Below, piece after piece: positions 55,618 through 64,000 of a DNA stretch of 64,000 nucleotides. A program made the position numbers and the translations under genes. This stretch comes from Alicyclobacillus tolerans (GTDB lineage Bacteria; Bacillota; Bacilli; Alicyclobacillales; Alicyclobacillaceae). The stretch lies in contig NZ_JXBW01000003.1 of assembly GCF_001447355.1 (NCBI RefSeq), forward strand, positions 124,001 to 188,000. The letters are read 5' to 3'. The notes under the pieces were generated by a model. That model did not search any database, was not told the origin of the DNA, and saw only the letters and a program-made list of their open reading frames with translations. Each line of letters opens with the position of its first letter. Within the stretch, counting starts at the first letter, position 1.

Positions 55618-57486
55618 ATGCAAATTCGATGGTGGCTCAGTGCAGTTGGATGCGTGTCCCTTGTGTGCAGTCCTGGATTGACCGTGATCAGTGCCGATAC
55701 ACCTGCTATGCCAATACCTAACGCCAATCATACGATCTTCGGCCCTAACGTGTATGTGTTCGATCCTTCTATGCCGAGTTCCAGTATCCAGCAAGTTGCA
55801 GATACAATCTACAGCCAGCAGGAGACCAACGAATTCGCCAGCCAGGGATATGCATTGCTCTTTAAGCCGGGTAGTTATCAAGTCGACGTTAAAGAAGGAT
55901 TTTACACACAGGTTGCCGGACTAGGCCAGAATCCTGGAGACGTCACCATTGACGGCAACATTAACGCCAACGCACAGTACAATGATGGCAACGCCACAGA
56001 CAACTTCTGGCGCTCAGTCGAAAACCTTACGGTCGATCCAACCGCTGGCGTTACCGATAACGGCGTCAAGTGGGATCCGCAAGGAATGCAATGGGCTGTC
56101 TCACAAGAAGCCCCAATTCGGCGGGTGCATGTCGAAGGAAACCTAGATTTATTCGATTTCACGTCTTCATGGGGAGCTGGCTATGCAAGCGGAGGTTTTA
56201 TGGCTGACTCCGTGGTCGATGGCAAAGTCGTTCCTGCGTCCCAGCAGCAGTGGTTGTCGCGCAACAATCAGTACGGCAACTGGAGTAACGGCGTATGGAA
56301 TATGGTTTTCGTCGGTGACACAAATCCACCGAGCGGAACATGGCCCGCAGAGCCGTATACGGTGGTTCAGCAGACGCCCGTGATCGCTGAAAAGCCGTAC
56401 CTGTACATGGACAATCAAGGCAAGTTTAACGTCTTTGTACCTGCATTGCAGACAAATCGCCAAGGTGTGAGTTGGGAGAATGGTGCGACGCCCGGGCGCT
56501 CGATTCCCATCGATCAATTCTTCATTGCATTCCCAAATACACCGGTCGCTCTTATTAACCGTGCACTCGATCAAGGCAAAAACCTCATTTTCACACCAGG
56601 TACCTATCAGATTACGGATACGATCCGGATCACCCATCCAGACACGATTGTGATGGGCCTTGGCTTTCCGACTCTGGTTGCGGCTAACGGGCAACAGGCC
56701 ATGTCCGTCGCCGACGTTGGAGGCGTCCGCATTGCTGGCCTCATCATCGATGCTGGCGCAAAACGCACCCCGGCCCTGATGACCATTGGGTCAGATCATG
56801 GTCAGGCACAATTTCATTCGCCGCACTTTGACTACGCAAGTAATCCCACCATACTATACGACCTGACCTTCCGTGTCGGTGGAGCGCGCCCCGGAACGAC
56901 CGATGCTTCCCTGGTCATCAACAGTAATCATGTTATCGGCGACGACATTTGGCTATGGCGGGCCGATCACGGCACAGGAGTTGGCTGGAATCAAAATGTG
57001 GATGCCAACGGATTGGTTGTCAATGGCGATGACGTGACCATGTATGGCCTGTTTAATGAACATCACGAACAATATCAAACCTTATGGAACGGAAACGGCG
57101 GACGTGTCTACTTCTACCAATCAGAGGATCCCTACGATGTGCCGAATCAGGCCGCGTGGATGAGCCACAATGGAACCGTAAACGGTTACGCCTCGTACAA
57201 AGTCGCGGCCAATGTCACGTCAAACCAGGTTTTCGGGATCGGCGTCTATTCCTACTTCCGGGATGCTGCCGTCGTGCAAAACAGCGCGATCGAAGTGCCA
57301 GACGCACCTGGCATTAGCATAACGCATGCAACGACGGTGTGGTTAAATGGTCAGCCTGGTAGCGAGATTGCACACATCGTGAACGACATCGGCAATCCTG
57401 TGTACGCGAACTCACCGAGCGACGCCATGCGTCAGACGCTTGATGCGTTTCAAGGAAGTGGCAGTCCAAGCGACGTCTCCCCTTAA
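55618..57486 (+). CDS. Secreted right-handed beta-helix protein (pectate-lyase/GH55-like)
   Basis: A 622-residue exported protein. The signal peptide spans residues 1 to about 27 (MQIRWWLSAVGCVSLVC...VISA). The mature part has repeated beta-helix turns (VTIDGNINANAQ; KNLIFTPGTYQITDTIRI; VADVGGVRIAGLIIDAG; SLVINSNHVIGDDIWLWRADHG) as in secreted glycan-active proteins sometimes annotated as GH55 or adenylyl-cyclase-like. No catalytic residues could be assigned. The ATG at 55618 has GGGGGA 10 bases upstream; the open frame to 55453 is rejected. The next gene, 128 bases downstream, is also secreted. Confidence 0.75.
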   Translation: MQIRWWLSAVGCVSLVCSPGLTVISADTPAMPIPNANHTIFGPNVYVFDPSMPSSSIQQVADTIYSQQETNEFASQGYALLFKPGSYQVDVKEGFYTQVAGLGQNPGDVTIDGNINANAQYNDGNATDNFWRSVENLTVDPTAGVTDNGVKWDPQGMQWAVSQEAPIRRVHVEGNLDLFDFTSSWGAGYASGGFMADSVVDGKVVPASQQQWLSRNNQYGNWSNGVWNMVFVGDTNPPSGTWPAEPYTVVQQTPVIAEKPYLYMDNQGKFNVFVPALQTNRQGVSWENGATPGRSIPIDQFFIAFPNTPVALINRALDQGKNLIFTPGTYQITDTIRITHPDTIVMGLGFPTLVAANGQQAMSVADVGGVRIAGLIIDAGAKRTPALMTIGSDHGQAQFHSPHFDYASNPTILYDLTFRVGGARPGTTDASLVINSNHVIGDDIWLWRADHGTGVGWNQNVDANGLVVNGDDVTMYGLFNEHHEQYQTLWNGNGGRVYFYQSEDPYDVPNQAAWMSHNGTVNGYASYKVAANVTSNQVFGIGVYSYFRDAAVVQNSAIEVPDAPGISITHATTVWLNGQPGSEIAHIVNDIGNPVYANSPSDAMRQTLDAFQGSGSPSDVSP

Positions 57487-57614
57487 CCTCTCATGGTCAT
57501 GTACATGGGTACCGAGGAATATCTTTGCCTACTTCGATCAAAATTCAATACTTGGGTGTTATGTTCATGTCGAGCCACGAAGCTCCCAATTACGGTATCG
57601 AGGTGGTAACAGAC

Positions 57615-58469
57615 ATGGCGTATCACTTCACACGCAAAACCATTCTAGGCACCCTAGCAACTGCACTCACGTTCGGGCTTGGTTCGACGGCAGTATTCGC
57701 ATCTGTGTCACACTCATCTCACCACACTGTGCTCGCATCGACCCAGACGGGTTCTAAGAGCACGTCCAGCAACCGACAAGCCGAAAGGCGTCGGGATCCA
57801 TTGGAACTACGGCAACTCTTGCTTGCAACAGCCGCTAAAGATCTCAATATAAGCACTGCGACACTGAAAAATGACTTGCGGTCAGGCAAGACACTGGCTG
57901 ACATCGCGTCGGCGCAAGGTGTTTCAACATCTACGTTGACATCGGACTTGAATGCAAGCGTGCAAACACAGCTAAAGACCGAGGTTACCGATGGGAAAAT
58001 TTCGAGTGCACAGGAGACGATGCTTACATCTCATCTCGATACATGGATAAGCGATTGGGTCAACGGCAAGTTGCCAAACCATCCCGCCAGATTCCACCGC
58101 GTAGGATGGGGTGCAAGGTTTGCCCTTGAGGGAAGCCTCATTTCAACTGCGGCTCAAGACCTGAATCTGAGTACATCGGCGCTGGAAAGCGACCTAAAAG
58201 CGGGCAAGACACTGGCCGATGTTGCGTCGGCACAGGATATCGCAGTATCTACGCTGATTTCCGATTTGGAATCGACGATTCAGTCCGATTTGAATGCGGC
58301 TGTCTCCCAGGGAAAGTTGACATCGTCGCAAGAGACCAATATCCAATCGCACCTTGATTCGTGGATTACGAACTGGGTGAATGGGACCTTCCCGCAAGGT
58401 GCTCATATTCAAGGAGCTCAATCGACAACATCGCCTTCTGACACCACTTCTACCAATGCCCAGGCATAA
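57615..58469 (+). CDS. Secreted protein with two 86-residue internal repeats
   Basis: A 284-residue exported protein, not recognised. The signal peptide runs to about residue 29 (ending STAVFA). Two tandem units, residues 68-154 and 174-260, share the pattern TAA-DLN-ST, DL-GKTLAD-ASAQ, then DL, a G-K-SS-QE turn, SHLD-WI--WVNG. The two differ at about a third of positions. A His/Arg-rich linker joins them and the tail is Ser/Thr-rich. The ATG at 57615 follows GAGGTGG. It may be a cell-surface or spore-envelope protein (inference). Confidence 0.75.
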   Translation: MAYHFTRKTILGTLATALTFGLGSTAVFASVSHSSHHTVLASTQTGSKSTSSNRQAERRRDPLELRQLLLATAAKDLNISTATLKNDLRSGKTLADIASAQGVSTSTLTSDLNASVQTQLKTEVTDGKISSAQETMLTSHLDTWISDWVNGKLPNHPARFHRVGWGARFALEGSLISTAAQDLNLSTSALESDLKAGKTLADVASAQDIAVSTLISDLESTIQSDLNAAVSQGKLTSSQETNIQSHLDSWITNWVNGTFPQGAHIQGAQSTTSPSDTTSTNAQA

Positions 58470-58475
58470 GTGCCT

Positions 58476-58509
58476 CATGAACCCCGCTTCCCCTGCAGCG
58501 GGGTTCATG
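58476..58509 (+). terminator. Terminator of the secreted repeat protein
   Basis: CATGAACCCCGC / GCGGGGTTCATG is a perfect 12-bp stem with a 10-base loop, followed by TTCTTCT, six bases after the stop. Confidence 0.85.
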
Positions 58510-58532
58510 TTCTTCTACTCTCTGCGCCACGT

Positions 58533-58558
58533 AAAAACGCCCACCGACATGGGTGGGC
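58533..58558 (-). terminator. Terminator of the aromatic operon
   Basis: GCCCACC / GGTGGGC with a 6-base loop is followed by GTTTTT on the minus strand, 37 bases after the dioxygenase beta gene. Confidence 0.85.
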
Positions 58559-58594
58559 AGCGAGTTTTGGTCGAGAGAAAAAGCAGCTTGCAGA

Positions 58595-59086
58595 TTACAC
58601 AAAGATACTCAAGTTAAGCATGGATAAAACCGTCTGATCTGGATGAACGGTTCGTTCCACCAGTTTTAGCGCCCCGTCCACACGGCGAATCACGTCGATT
58701 CGCTCGCCGAAGAGCTGCTCCACATCAGGTTTGTCACGAATGCTGCGGAGGATTAACACATAGCTTTGCACGGTCGCCTCATCCGGGCCATTCTCCCCAG
58801 TCACGAGGATATTTGTGACCACGTGACGCGTGCGGGTATGGGGATTCTCTGCCCATGCGGAGGTTGTACGAAGTCGTTCCACCCGAGTGCGAAGACTTTG
58901 CTTTGTCTCGTCAAAAAACGTCATATCATTCACGATGTCACAAGGGTCTTTGAAGTCCCGCGTTGCACGCAACGGCATTCGATAGCGGATATTGTCATCC
59001 AACAGATCCAGCCACTCCTCATATTTGCGTGCATCGAGTAGTGAAGCCTCGGTATACAAGAATCTACAAATGTCATCATAGTGCAT
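58595..59086 (-). CDS. Aromatic-ring-hydroxylating dioxygenase beta subunit
   Basis: Small, non-catalytic subunit (163 residues) of a Rieske dioxygenase alpha3beta3 complex. It has the family's N-terminal FLYTEASLLDARKYEEWLDLL and central TRHVVTNILVTGE, with an NTF2-like fold expected. The ATG at 59086 has GAGG 8 bases upstream; a GTG six codons earlier is an alternative. It follows the alpha subunit gene by 33 bases and ends the operon. Confidence 0.92.
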   Translation of the reverse strand: MHYDDICRFLYTEASLLDARKYEEWLDLLDDNIRYRMPLRATRDFKDPCDIVNDMTFFDETKQSLRTRVERLRTTSAWAENPHTRTRHVVTNILVTGENGPDEATVQSYVLILRSIRDKPDVEQLFGERIDVIRRVDGALKLVERTVHPDQTVLSMLNLSIFV

Positions 59087-59119
59087 ATGCTCCACCTCTT
59101 TCACGTGCAGCTATCGAGG

Positions 59120-60463
59120 TCAAATCGCGTCATCGAGTAAACATTCGATCCAGCGCTCGTAAAAGGCCCGCGAAATGGCGTCTAGATAACACGTTGGATA
59201 CGCCACGCCCGGCCCCGGCCATGATGGATCCGGTTCAACTCTGTCTAAACCCATTAAATAGTTGAGAACATTGTTGTAATGAACGTCTTTGTCCTGCGTC
59301 ATCCATCCCTGGCTAGCCTCGGCGACGCGCGTCCAGATTTCCGCATCATCCTGCTCTAGCGTGCCTGCCGGGCCAAAGGAACCGACGTAGCTAAGGTAGG
59401 ATGCTTCTTTGAACGCTTCGGGGGCATCCTTATCTACCATCAACCACGATGTCACTTCAATCGAAGTCGGCGTGAGCGGCCTCCATACCCTAAAATTGAC
59501 AAACGATGTCAGTGGCTCATCCGGCCCTCCTGTCCCATGCATCGGACTGACGAATGACAGGTTCGGGAAACAGTTACCGACCGTAATCATCGTGTTGCGA
59601 AAGACGTCTAGTTGCACCGGATCGAGGTTGCGTTCAAACATTGGCCACATGTCTTGTGGAAGTCCCTGAAACGGCGGCACATTCATGTCTTTGCGGCGCG
59701 TAACGATGTTGATGCCGTGCCCGTTATCCAAGACGATTTGATATCCGTAGCTTGCATACATAGGATCTTTTGGGCTGATCCCTAATTCAACGGTGGACCG
59801 ATGCGTCATCGCCGTATGATAAGGATCTCCTCCAAAGTTGTCGGCACTAATTTTCCAATTGGTGTGGATGATCCATCGCTGAGGAATGCCGCGTACCTCC
59901 ATGCCGTGATCGCTACGACCCAGCATCAAGTCAAAATACCACTTCATGTCCCCTAGAAATGTTTCGAGAGGTTCTACATGCTCGTTCAGCGATCCAAATA
60001 TCATGCCTTGATAACTTTCAACCCGTGGGATCTTCCGCAATGACCATTGACTGCGATCCATCTCCTCGCCGTAGACTTTATTTCCTGCGACAATGCCGGT
60101 GAGTTCCCCCGCAAGATTGAACGTCCAGCCGTGGTACGGACAGGTGAAGGCTTTTTTGTTTCCAAAGTCGGCTGTACACAGTTTCGTACCGCGGTGTGTG
60201 CAGGAATTGAGGTAAGCTTGCACTTTGCCTTCTGCATCACGAACCAACAAGACGGGATCATGCGCAATCCAGCGTGTGACATAGTCCCCCGGACGTGCGA
60301 CCTCAGATTCGTGCCCGAGGAAATTCCACGTCCTTGCGAAAATGCGCTCGAGCTCTACCTGAAACACATCCGGATCGGTAAACGCCCATTGTGGCAACAA
60401 TCCGCGCTGCACTTTCGCACGCACGTTTTCGAGAAGCGATCGGTCAAGTTTGCCATACTTCAT
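59120..60463 (-). CDS. Aromatic-ring-hydroxylating dioxygenase alpha subunit
   Basis: Catalytic subunit of about 447 residues. The Rieske centre is CTHRGTKLCTADFGNKKAFT followed by CPYH (C-x-H-x17-C-x2-H). The mononuclear iron ligands are in DNFGGDPYHTAMTH (the D-x2-H-x4-H facial triad). It would add O2 to an aromatic ring to give a cis-dihydrodiol. The start is uncertain: ATG at 60463 or GTG at 60475. The electron-transfer ferredoxin and reductase are not in this window's operon. The substrate cannot be read from sequence. Confidence 0.94.
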   Translation of the reverse strand: MKYGKLDRSLLENVRAKVQRGLLPQWAFTDPDVFQVELERIFARTWNFLGHESEVARPGDYVTRWIAHDPVLLVRDAEGKVQAYLNSCTHRGTKLCTADFGNKKAFTCPYHGWTFNLAGELTGIVAGNKVYGEEMDRSQWSLRKIPRVESYQGMIFGSLNEHVEPLETFLGDMKWYFDLMLGRSDHGMEVRGIPQRWIIHTNWKISADNFGGDPYHTAMTHRSTVELGISPKDPMYASYGYQIVLDNGHGINIVTRRKDMNVPPFQGLPQDMWPMFERNLDPVQLDVFRNTMITVGNCFPNLSFVSPMHGTGGPDEPLTSFVNFRVWRPLTPTSIEVTSWLMVDKDAPEAFKEASYLSYVGSFGPAGTLEQDDAEIWTRVAEASQGWMTQDKDVHYNNVLNYLMGLDRVEPDPSWPGPGVAYPTCYLDAISRAFYERWIECLLDDAI

Positions 60464-60490
60464 ATCCTTCACCACCCATTGTAAGCGTTA

Positions 60491-61756
60491 TTAAACGGAA
60501 GGCATCGATGCATTGGCCTGGTTTCCCCCGCGACGAGTCTGACCGACTTTACGTGGCGCTGTTTCACGAACGCCAAAGCCAATCAAGAAAACGAGGAACG
60601 ATCCCGCTGCTGCAATGAACATCGGCATTGTCAATCCGAAATGATCGGCTGCGACGCCCGCAAGCGTAGGCACGACAGTACCACCAAAAATTTCGCCAAT
60701 CATCATCATCAATCCGATGGTCGATGCCGCAAACACGGCCGGCACAGACTCACTGGGAATGATGGACATCACGACAGGAGAAAAGCCTTGACCGATGGCA
60801 AGCACGAACAGAAGGACAATCAGCACGCCGATTCCCGTGTGCACCTCCGCAAGCACGAGTGGCGCCAATGTCGCTAAGAGGCCAGAGGCGATCAATGCGG
60901 GTTTGCGGCCGATGCGATCGGAGATGAATGGGACGACAAATCCCCAAATCCATGATCCGAAGCCGAATGCACTCATGGCCCAGCTCATTTGTGTCGTGCT
61001 GATGTGGTCAACCTCGGTCATCAGTACAGGGGCAAAGGTCGCAAATGTAATCAACCATGTGATAAAACCAATAGAACAAATCAGGCACAGCCACGTGTTC
61101 CGATTGCGGAAGATCACCTTGTAGTCGGACCAGCGCAACCGATGCACTTCTGCCTGTGTATCTTCATACCGAATTTGCGGTTCACGCATGTATTTCGCCA
61201 CTATCAGCGTGAGAATAAGTGCCGGGATCGCCAATAGATAAAAGGCGACACGCCAATTGAACGCATTGGCCAATCCGACGACGACGAGCGGCGCGATCGC
61301 GCTGCCAAGTAAACCACTGGCGCTTTGCACAAAACCGATGTTAAAGCCCTGTCGACTTGGCGTCGAGACGGATTTGACCGCTGTTGCGCCGATGGGAAAC
61401 ACAGGTCCCTCGGAGAGCCCCATCAGGGCGCGGACGAAAAACATCGCCAAAAACGACCCCACGACGCCCGATAGCACAGATGTCAGGGCAAAAATAACCA
61501 TGAAGATGACGAGAATAGGTTTGCGATGGCCGATGAGATCGGAATAGCTTGAGAAAAACCACGCAGATACGCCCCAGCAAACGGACAACGCAGAAGCGAA
61601 CATACCTATTTGCGCGTTATTCAAATGCAGCGCGGGAATAATAAAAGGCTCAAGAAACGTAATGCTCTGGCGGTCCATAAAGACAAGACCGAAGGCAAAA
61701 AACATCATCACAATAATGCCATTCTGATACGTCCAGAAAGACGATTTGGACTTCAT
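60491..61756 (-). CDS. MFS transporter, aromatic operon
   Basis: A 421-residue major facilitator protein with 12 spans. MDRQSITFLEPFI in the first helix, SSYSDLIGHRKPIL and ISDRIGRKPALIA loops fit anion/aromatic-acid symporters (AAHS/ACS-like). The ATG overlaps the hydrolase stop by four bases (ATGA) with GGGGGA upstream. Probably imports the operon's aromatic acid substrate. Confidence 0.9.
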   Translation of the reverse strand: MKSKSSFWTYQNGIIVMMFFAFGLVFMDRQSITFLEPFIIPALHLNNAQIGMFASALSVCWGVSAWFFSSYSDLIGHRKPILVIFMVIFALTSVLSGVVGSFLAMFFVRALMGLSEGPVFPIGATAVKSVSTPSRQGFNIGFVQSASGLLGSAIAPLVVVGLANAFNWRVAFYLLAIPALILTLIVAKYMREPQIRYEDTQAEVHRLRWSDYKVIFRNRNTWLCLICSIGFITWLITFATFAPVLMTEVDHISTTQMSWAMSAFGFGSWIWGFVVPFISDRIGRKPALIASGLLATLAPLVLAEVHTGIGVLIVLLFVLAIGQGFSPVVMSIIPSESVPAVFAASTIGLMMMIGEIFGGTVVPTLAGVAADHFGLTMPMFIAAAGSFLVFLIGFGVRETAPRKVGQTRRGGNQANASMPSV

Positions 61757-62583
61757 GGTCCATCCCCCTTCGCGTACTCCCGTAAAAACGGGATGAGTGC
61801 CTGGTGAAAGGCATCAGGCTGTTCCTTTACACAGTCGTGGCCGCAAGGTAGGACGACCATATGTGCGGCAGGTAAGGCCTGATACATTTCCTTGCCAAAT
61901 TCGACGCTATTGACCAAATCAAACTCCCCCCAGACGATGAGCGTCGGTGCCTTGATGTATCGCAATCTTCGGCGGAGATTATATCGGGCTCGGTGTATCG
62001 GATGTGTCATGTGCCGCATGATGAGCGTGTACGCAGCCACTGCATCGGGCCGTTCGACACGCGCGAGCCATCTTTCTACGGCCTCGTTGATTTCGCTCTC
62101 ACGCATCTGCCCGATTCCCCGGGCATACTGCACAAGCTCCTCACGAGTAGGCACCTGCACCTGTTTCATCATGTGCGGCGTGGAAGTGGACATGCCACCA
62201 TTCGCCACCAATGTAAGCGTGCGAACTCGCTCTGGGCTCTCATAGGCGAGCAGGGCCGCGACCCAACCGCCCATCGAGTGACCCACGATGTGAGCAGATG
62301 TAAGTCCCAGCGCATCCTGCAGTTCTCGCACGAAATCGACAAGGTATGCGAACGAATATTCGACAAACAGCCTCTCCCCATCGCCCCACCCCATCAGATC
62401 GGGCGCATACACGTGAAACTGTGCGGAGAGTGCTTGAATCGTGGAAATCCAATAATCCCCTCCTTCCCAAAATCGAACACCGTGCAATAGCACCACGGGG
62501 TCCCCCGATCCGGCCTCCCAAACGACTGTCTTGCCGTGACTCAGCTCAACAGTCCTCCGCTCAATGGTACGGATGTCATTCAT
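61753..62583 (-). CDS. Alpha/beta hydrolase, meta-cleavage-product type
   Basis: A 276-residue hydrolase. The oxyanion region is VVLLHGVRFWEGG, the nucleophile elbow VGHSMGGW, the acid in IVWGEFDLVN and the His in LPCGHDCV. Such enzymes (MhpC/BphD/CarC) split C-C bonds of ring-cleavage products, and its place next to an extradiol dioxygenase supports that. The ATG follows GAGGTGAC and lies 16 bases after the dioxygenase gene. Confidence 0.9.
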   Translation of the reverse strand: MNDIRTIERRTVELSHGKTVVWEAGSGDPVVLLHGVRFWEGGDYWISTIQALSAQFHVYAPDLMGWGDGERLFVEYSFAYLVDFVRELQDALGLTSAHIVGHSMGGWVAALLAYESPERVRTLTLVANGGMSTSTPHMMKQVQVPTREELVQYARGIGQMRESEINEAVERWLARVERPDAVAAYTLIMRHMTHPIHRARYNLRRRLRYIKAPTLIVWGEFDLVNSVEFGKEMYQALPAAHMVVLPCGHDCVKEQPDAFHQALIPFLREYAKGDGP

Positions 62584-62599
62584 GTAACCATGTCACCTC

Positions 62600-63559
62600 T
62601 TATCTCCAGATGGCAAACGTCATACCCACACCCGTACCGGCTGGTGAGCGATAGCCAGACACATATTCGAGATACTCAAGCTGCAGGTGTTCAACGGCTC
62701 CTGCGGCCGCGATCCAATTCAGAATTTCACCCGAAGCCCCCTCCAGCCGATCCCTGGGAAGCGCTTTCAAAATGCTTGCATCTTTATTTTGGAGTCCCCG
62801 GATGACCAGTTCATCCAAAGATTCATCCAACTTGAAATGACTCAAGCCTCCCGATCCGATCACGGCCACGCGCAGATCGGCATCCCATGATTCGATTGCC
62901 CTCCGCAGCGCCTGCCCGAACTCATAACAACGCGCCGGAGTCGGTTGATTCGGTTGAAAGAAGCAGTTAATAAAGACCGGTACCATTGGGATGTCTTGTG
63001 GCACCAACCTCCGTTTCACAAACGTGTACGCGTGTCCCAAAGACCGATCTCGCAGTTGCGTCCTGCTTTGTGCAACGTCAAACCCTTCTTCCGTCATGCG
63101 CAGCAAGATGTGCTTGCCCAAGTTGCTTTCGGTCCGGTAGCGCACAGGCTCATCCGTCGTGTGCCAGGCCCAGATCACAGGGCGAAGAGAAGGATGTAAG
63201 TCTTCCAAACGGTGTGGTAAATCGACGATTTCGTCTCCCCAGTACACGGCGAACGCCGGCTTCACCTCGTCCCAAAACAGTTCCTCTTGGTCGTCTCCGA
63301 TGACGACGATGACATCAGGGCTTACTTGTGCAATCACCGTTTGTAAGTGGTCGATTGCCATTTGGCACTGCTCGTACTTACGTTGCCAAACCTCCGGCCG
63401 AAGTTGTGGTGCCAGGACGTTCGCGTACTGTAGCTCCCGCTGTTCATACTGTGTGTCCGGATTTTCGCGATCCCGCTGGGCATGCAAGGGCCACACCTCG
63501 GACGGACTACTTACTTGCGGGCTATGGGAGGAACCAACACCTAAGACGATTTTCGCCAT
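62600..63559 (-). CDS. Class III extradiol ring-cleavage dioxygenase (LigB family)
   Basis: A 319-residue LigB-superfamily protein. Fe(II) ligand and catalytic His regions are visible: VGSSHSPQVS at residues 7-16, then VVIGDDQEELFWD, VPVFINCFF and GSGGLSHFKLDES. The length and one-chain form resemble MhpB/CarBb-type catechol-cleaving enzymes. The ATG at 63559 has AGGAGG 7 bases upstream and lies 2 bases after the RidA gene. It would open a dihydroxylated ring for the hydrolase. Several family His positions should be checked by alignment. Confidence 0.88.
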   Translation of the reverse strand: MAKIVLGVGSSHSPQVSSPSEVWPLHAQRDRENPDTQYEQRELQYANVLAPQLRPEVWQRKYEQCQMAIDHLQTVIAQVSPDVIVVIGDDQEELFWDEVKPAFAVYWGDEIVDLPHRLEDLHPSLRPVIWAWHTTDEPVRYRTESNLGKHILLRMTEEGFDVAQSRTQLRDRSLGHAYTFVKRRLVPQDIPMVPVFINCFFQPNQPTPARCYEFGQALRRAIESWDADLRVAVIGSGGLSHFKLDESLDELVIRGLQNKDASILKALPRDRLEGASGEILNWIAAAGAVEHLQLEYLEYVSGYRSPAGTGVGMTFAIWR

Positions 63560-63561
63560 CT

Positions 63562-63954
63562 TTAAACCTCCTGCGCGATGACCGCGATGATTTCTAGTTG
63601 AACGCGTGCACCCCGTCGCAACGGCCCGCAAATCGCGTGTCGTGCCGGTCTGGATGCCGGGTCAGGAAACATCTTGACCCACTCCTCATTGACCAGGGCT
63701 CGCATGTCGTCATCATCGACGTAGACCGTCATCTTGATGATGTCATCGGGCCTGCCTCCAGCATTGCGCATAAAGGCGGCGACGTTTTGAAACGCCAACT
63801 CCACCTGTCGCGACGGGTCGGGCGGAATTTGTTTTGTCGCGGGATCGACACCGGCAATCGCTGAGGAAAAAACGAATGGCCCTATCCTGGCCCCTTGCGG
63901 GATCGGCGTCTGACCGTGCGTAACACCTTCGATTTCAATACTTGTGCGCCGCAT
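63562..63954 (-). CDS. RidA-family enamine/imine deaminase
   Basis: A 130-residue YjgF/YER057c/UK114 protein. Family features are the N-terminal THGQTPIPQGARIGPFVFSS, VELAFQNVAAFMRNAGG, and the C-terminal RPARHAICGPLRRGARVQLEIIAV with the conserved Arg. The ATG at 63954 follows GGGGGTG. Family members hydrolyse enamines or imines, or act as 2-aminomuconate deaminases in aminophenol breakdown. Being directly coupled to the extradiol dioxygenase gene, it may deaminate a nitrogen-bearing ring-cleavage product (inference). It is the first operon gene visible; more may lie past 64000. Confidence 0.92.
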   Translation of the reverse strand: MRRTSIEIEGVTHGQTPIPQGARIGPFVFSSAIAGVDPATKQIPPDPSRQVELAFQNVAAFMRNAGGRPDDIIKMTVYVDDDDMRALVNEEWVKMFPDPASRPARHAICGPLRRGARVQLEIIAVIAQEV

Positions 63955-64000
63955 ATACGAACACCCCCTAAGAACGAATCCACCTGTCACATGCTCCCTT

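Overview
The window most likely comes from an endospore-forming Bacillota (Firmicutes) close to Alicyclobacillaceae. This is inferred from Bacillus-type NarGHJI (NarG trimmed to 1228 residues), AGGAGG ribosome binding sites before nearly every gene, frequent GTG/TTG starts, YjcZ-like and YfmQ-like small proteins, AhrC/ArgR-type ARG boxes and a CcpA-type cre-like site. No rRNA or species-diagnostic marker is present, so the genus is a guess.

Layout. 1-1440: an OsmC-family gene fragment and a decayed IS3-family transposase. 1464-10095 (minus): a nitrate respiration block, narK, hemerythrin-like protein, DUF4351-like protein, narG, narH, narJ, narI. 10096-10560: a divergent control region with two FNR/CRP-like palindromes. 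10561-12276 (plus): a compact four-gene operon (two unknown small proteins, a SAM methyltransferase, a Rieske ferredoxin) whose promoter has an FNR-like site at the class II activator position. 12292-13172: ABC1-kinase remnant. 13411-13858: tRNA-Thr, tRNA-Met, tRNA-Ser. 13862-17860 (minus): serine operon serA-serC-HAD phosphatase, preceded by a ZTP (pfl) riboswitch. 18019-19689: peptide-binding lipoprotein gene broken by one nonsense codon. 19968-21203: intracellular GH10 xylanase. 21588-22826: aspartokinase. 22953-26658: argFGH. 26845-31347: glutamate synthase large subunit. 31513-35153: short N-acetylglutamate synthase (plus) and argCBD (minus); argJ is absent. 35327-37092: YjcZ-like small protein and a YeeE/TsuA sulfur transporter. 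37199-38638: isocitrate dehydrogenase. 39005-42026: thioredoxin-like protein, tRNA-Arg, trpG-trpE. 42240-49812 (minus): LacI regulator, sugar ABC transporter and a GH2 beta-galactosidase. 49919-50523: seven tRNA genes. 50689-51825: zinc alcohol dehydrogenase. 51956-52669: a perfect 318-bp tandem repeat carrying tRNA-Gly and tRNA-Ser, the first Ser copy broken in the anticodon loop. 53182-58469: MFS exporter, YfmQ-like protein, secreted beta-helix protein and a secreted protein with an internal duplication. 58595-63954 (minus): an aromatic catabolic operon (RidA, LigB-type extradiol dioxygenase, alpha/beta hydrolase, MFS transporter, ring-hydroxylating dioxygenase alpha and beta) that probably continues past the window end.

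How the genes work together. Amino-acid genes dominate the middle: serine synthesis tied to folate/purine status through the riboswitch, nitrogen assimilation by GltB, and arginine synthesis under ARG-box control. The flanks are accessory: anaerobic nitrate respiration on the left, carbohydrate and aromatic catabolism on the right. The least explained parts are the FNR-linked methyltransferase/Rieske operon and the RidA-LigB ring-cleavage operon. All family assignments were made by eye from motifs and lengths; no database search was run.
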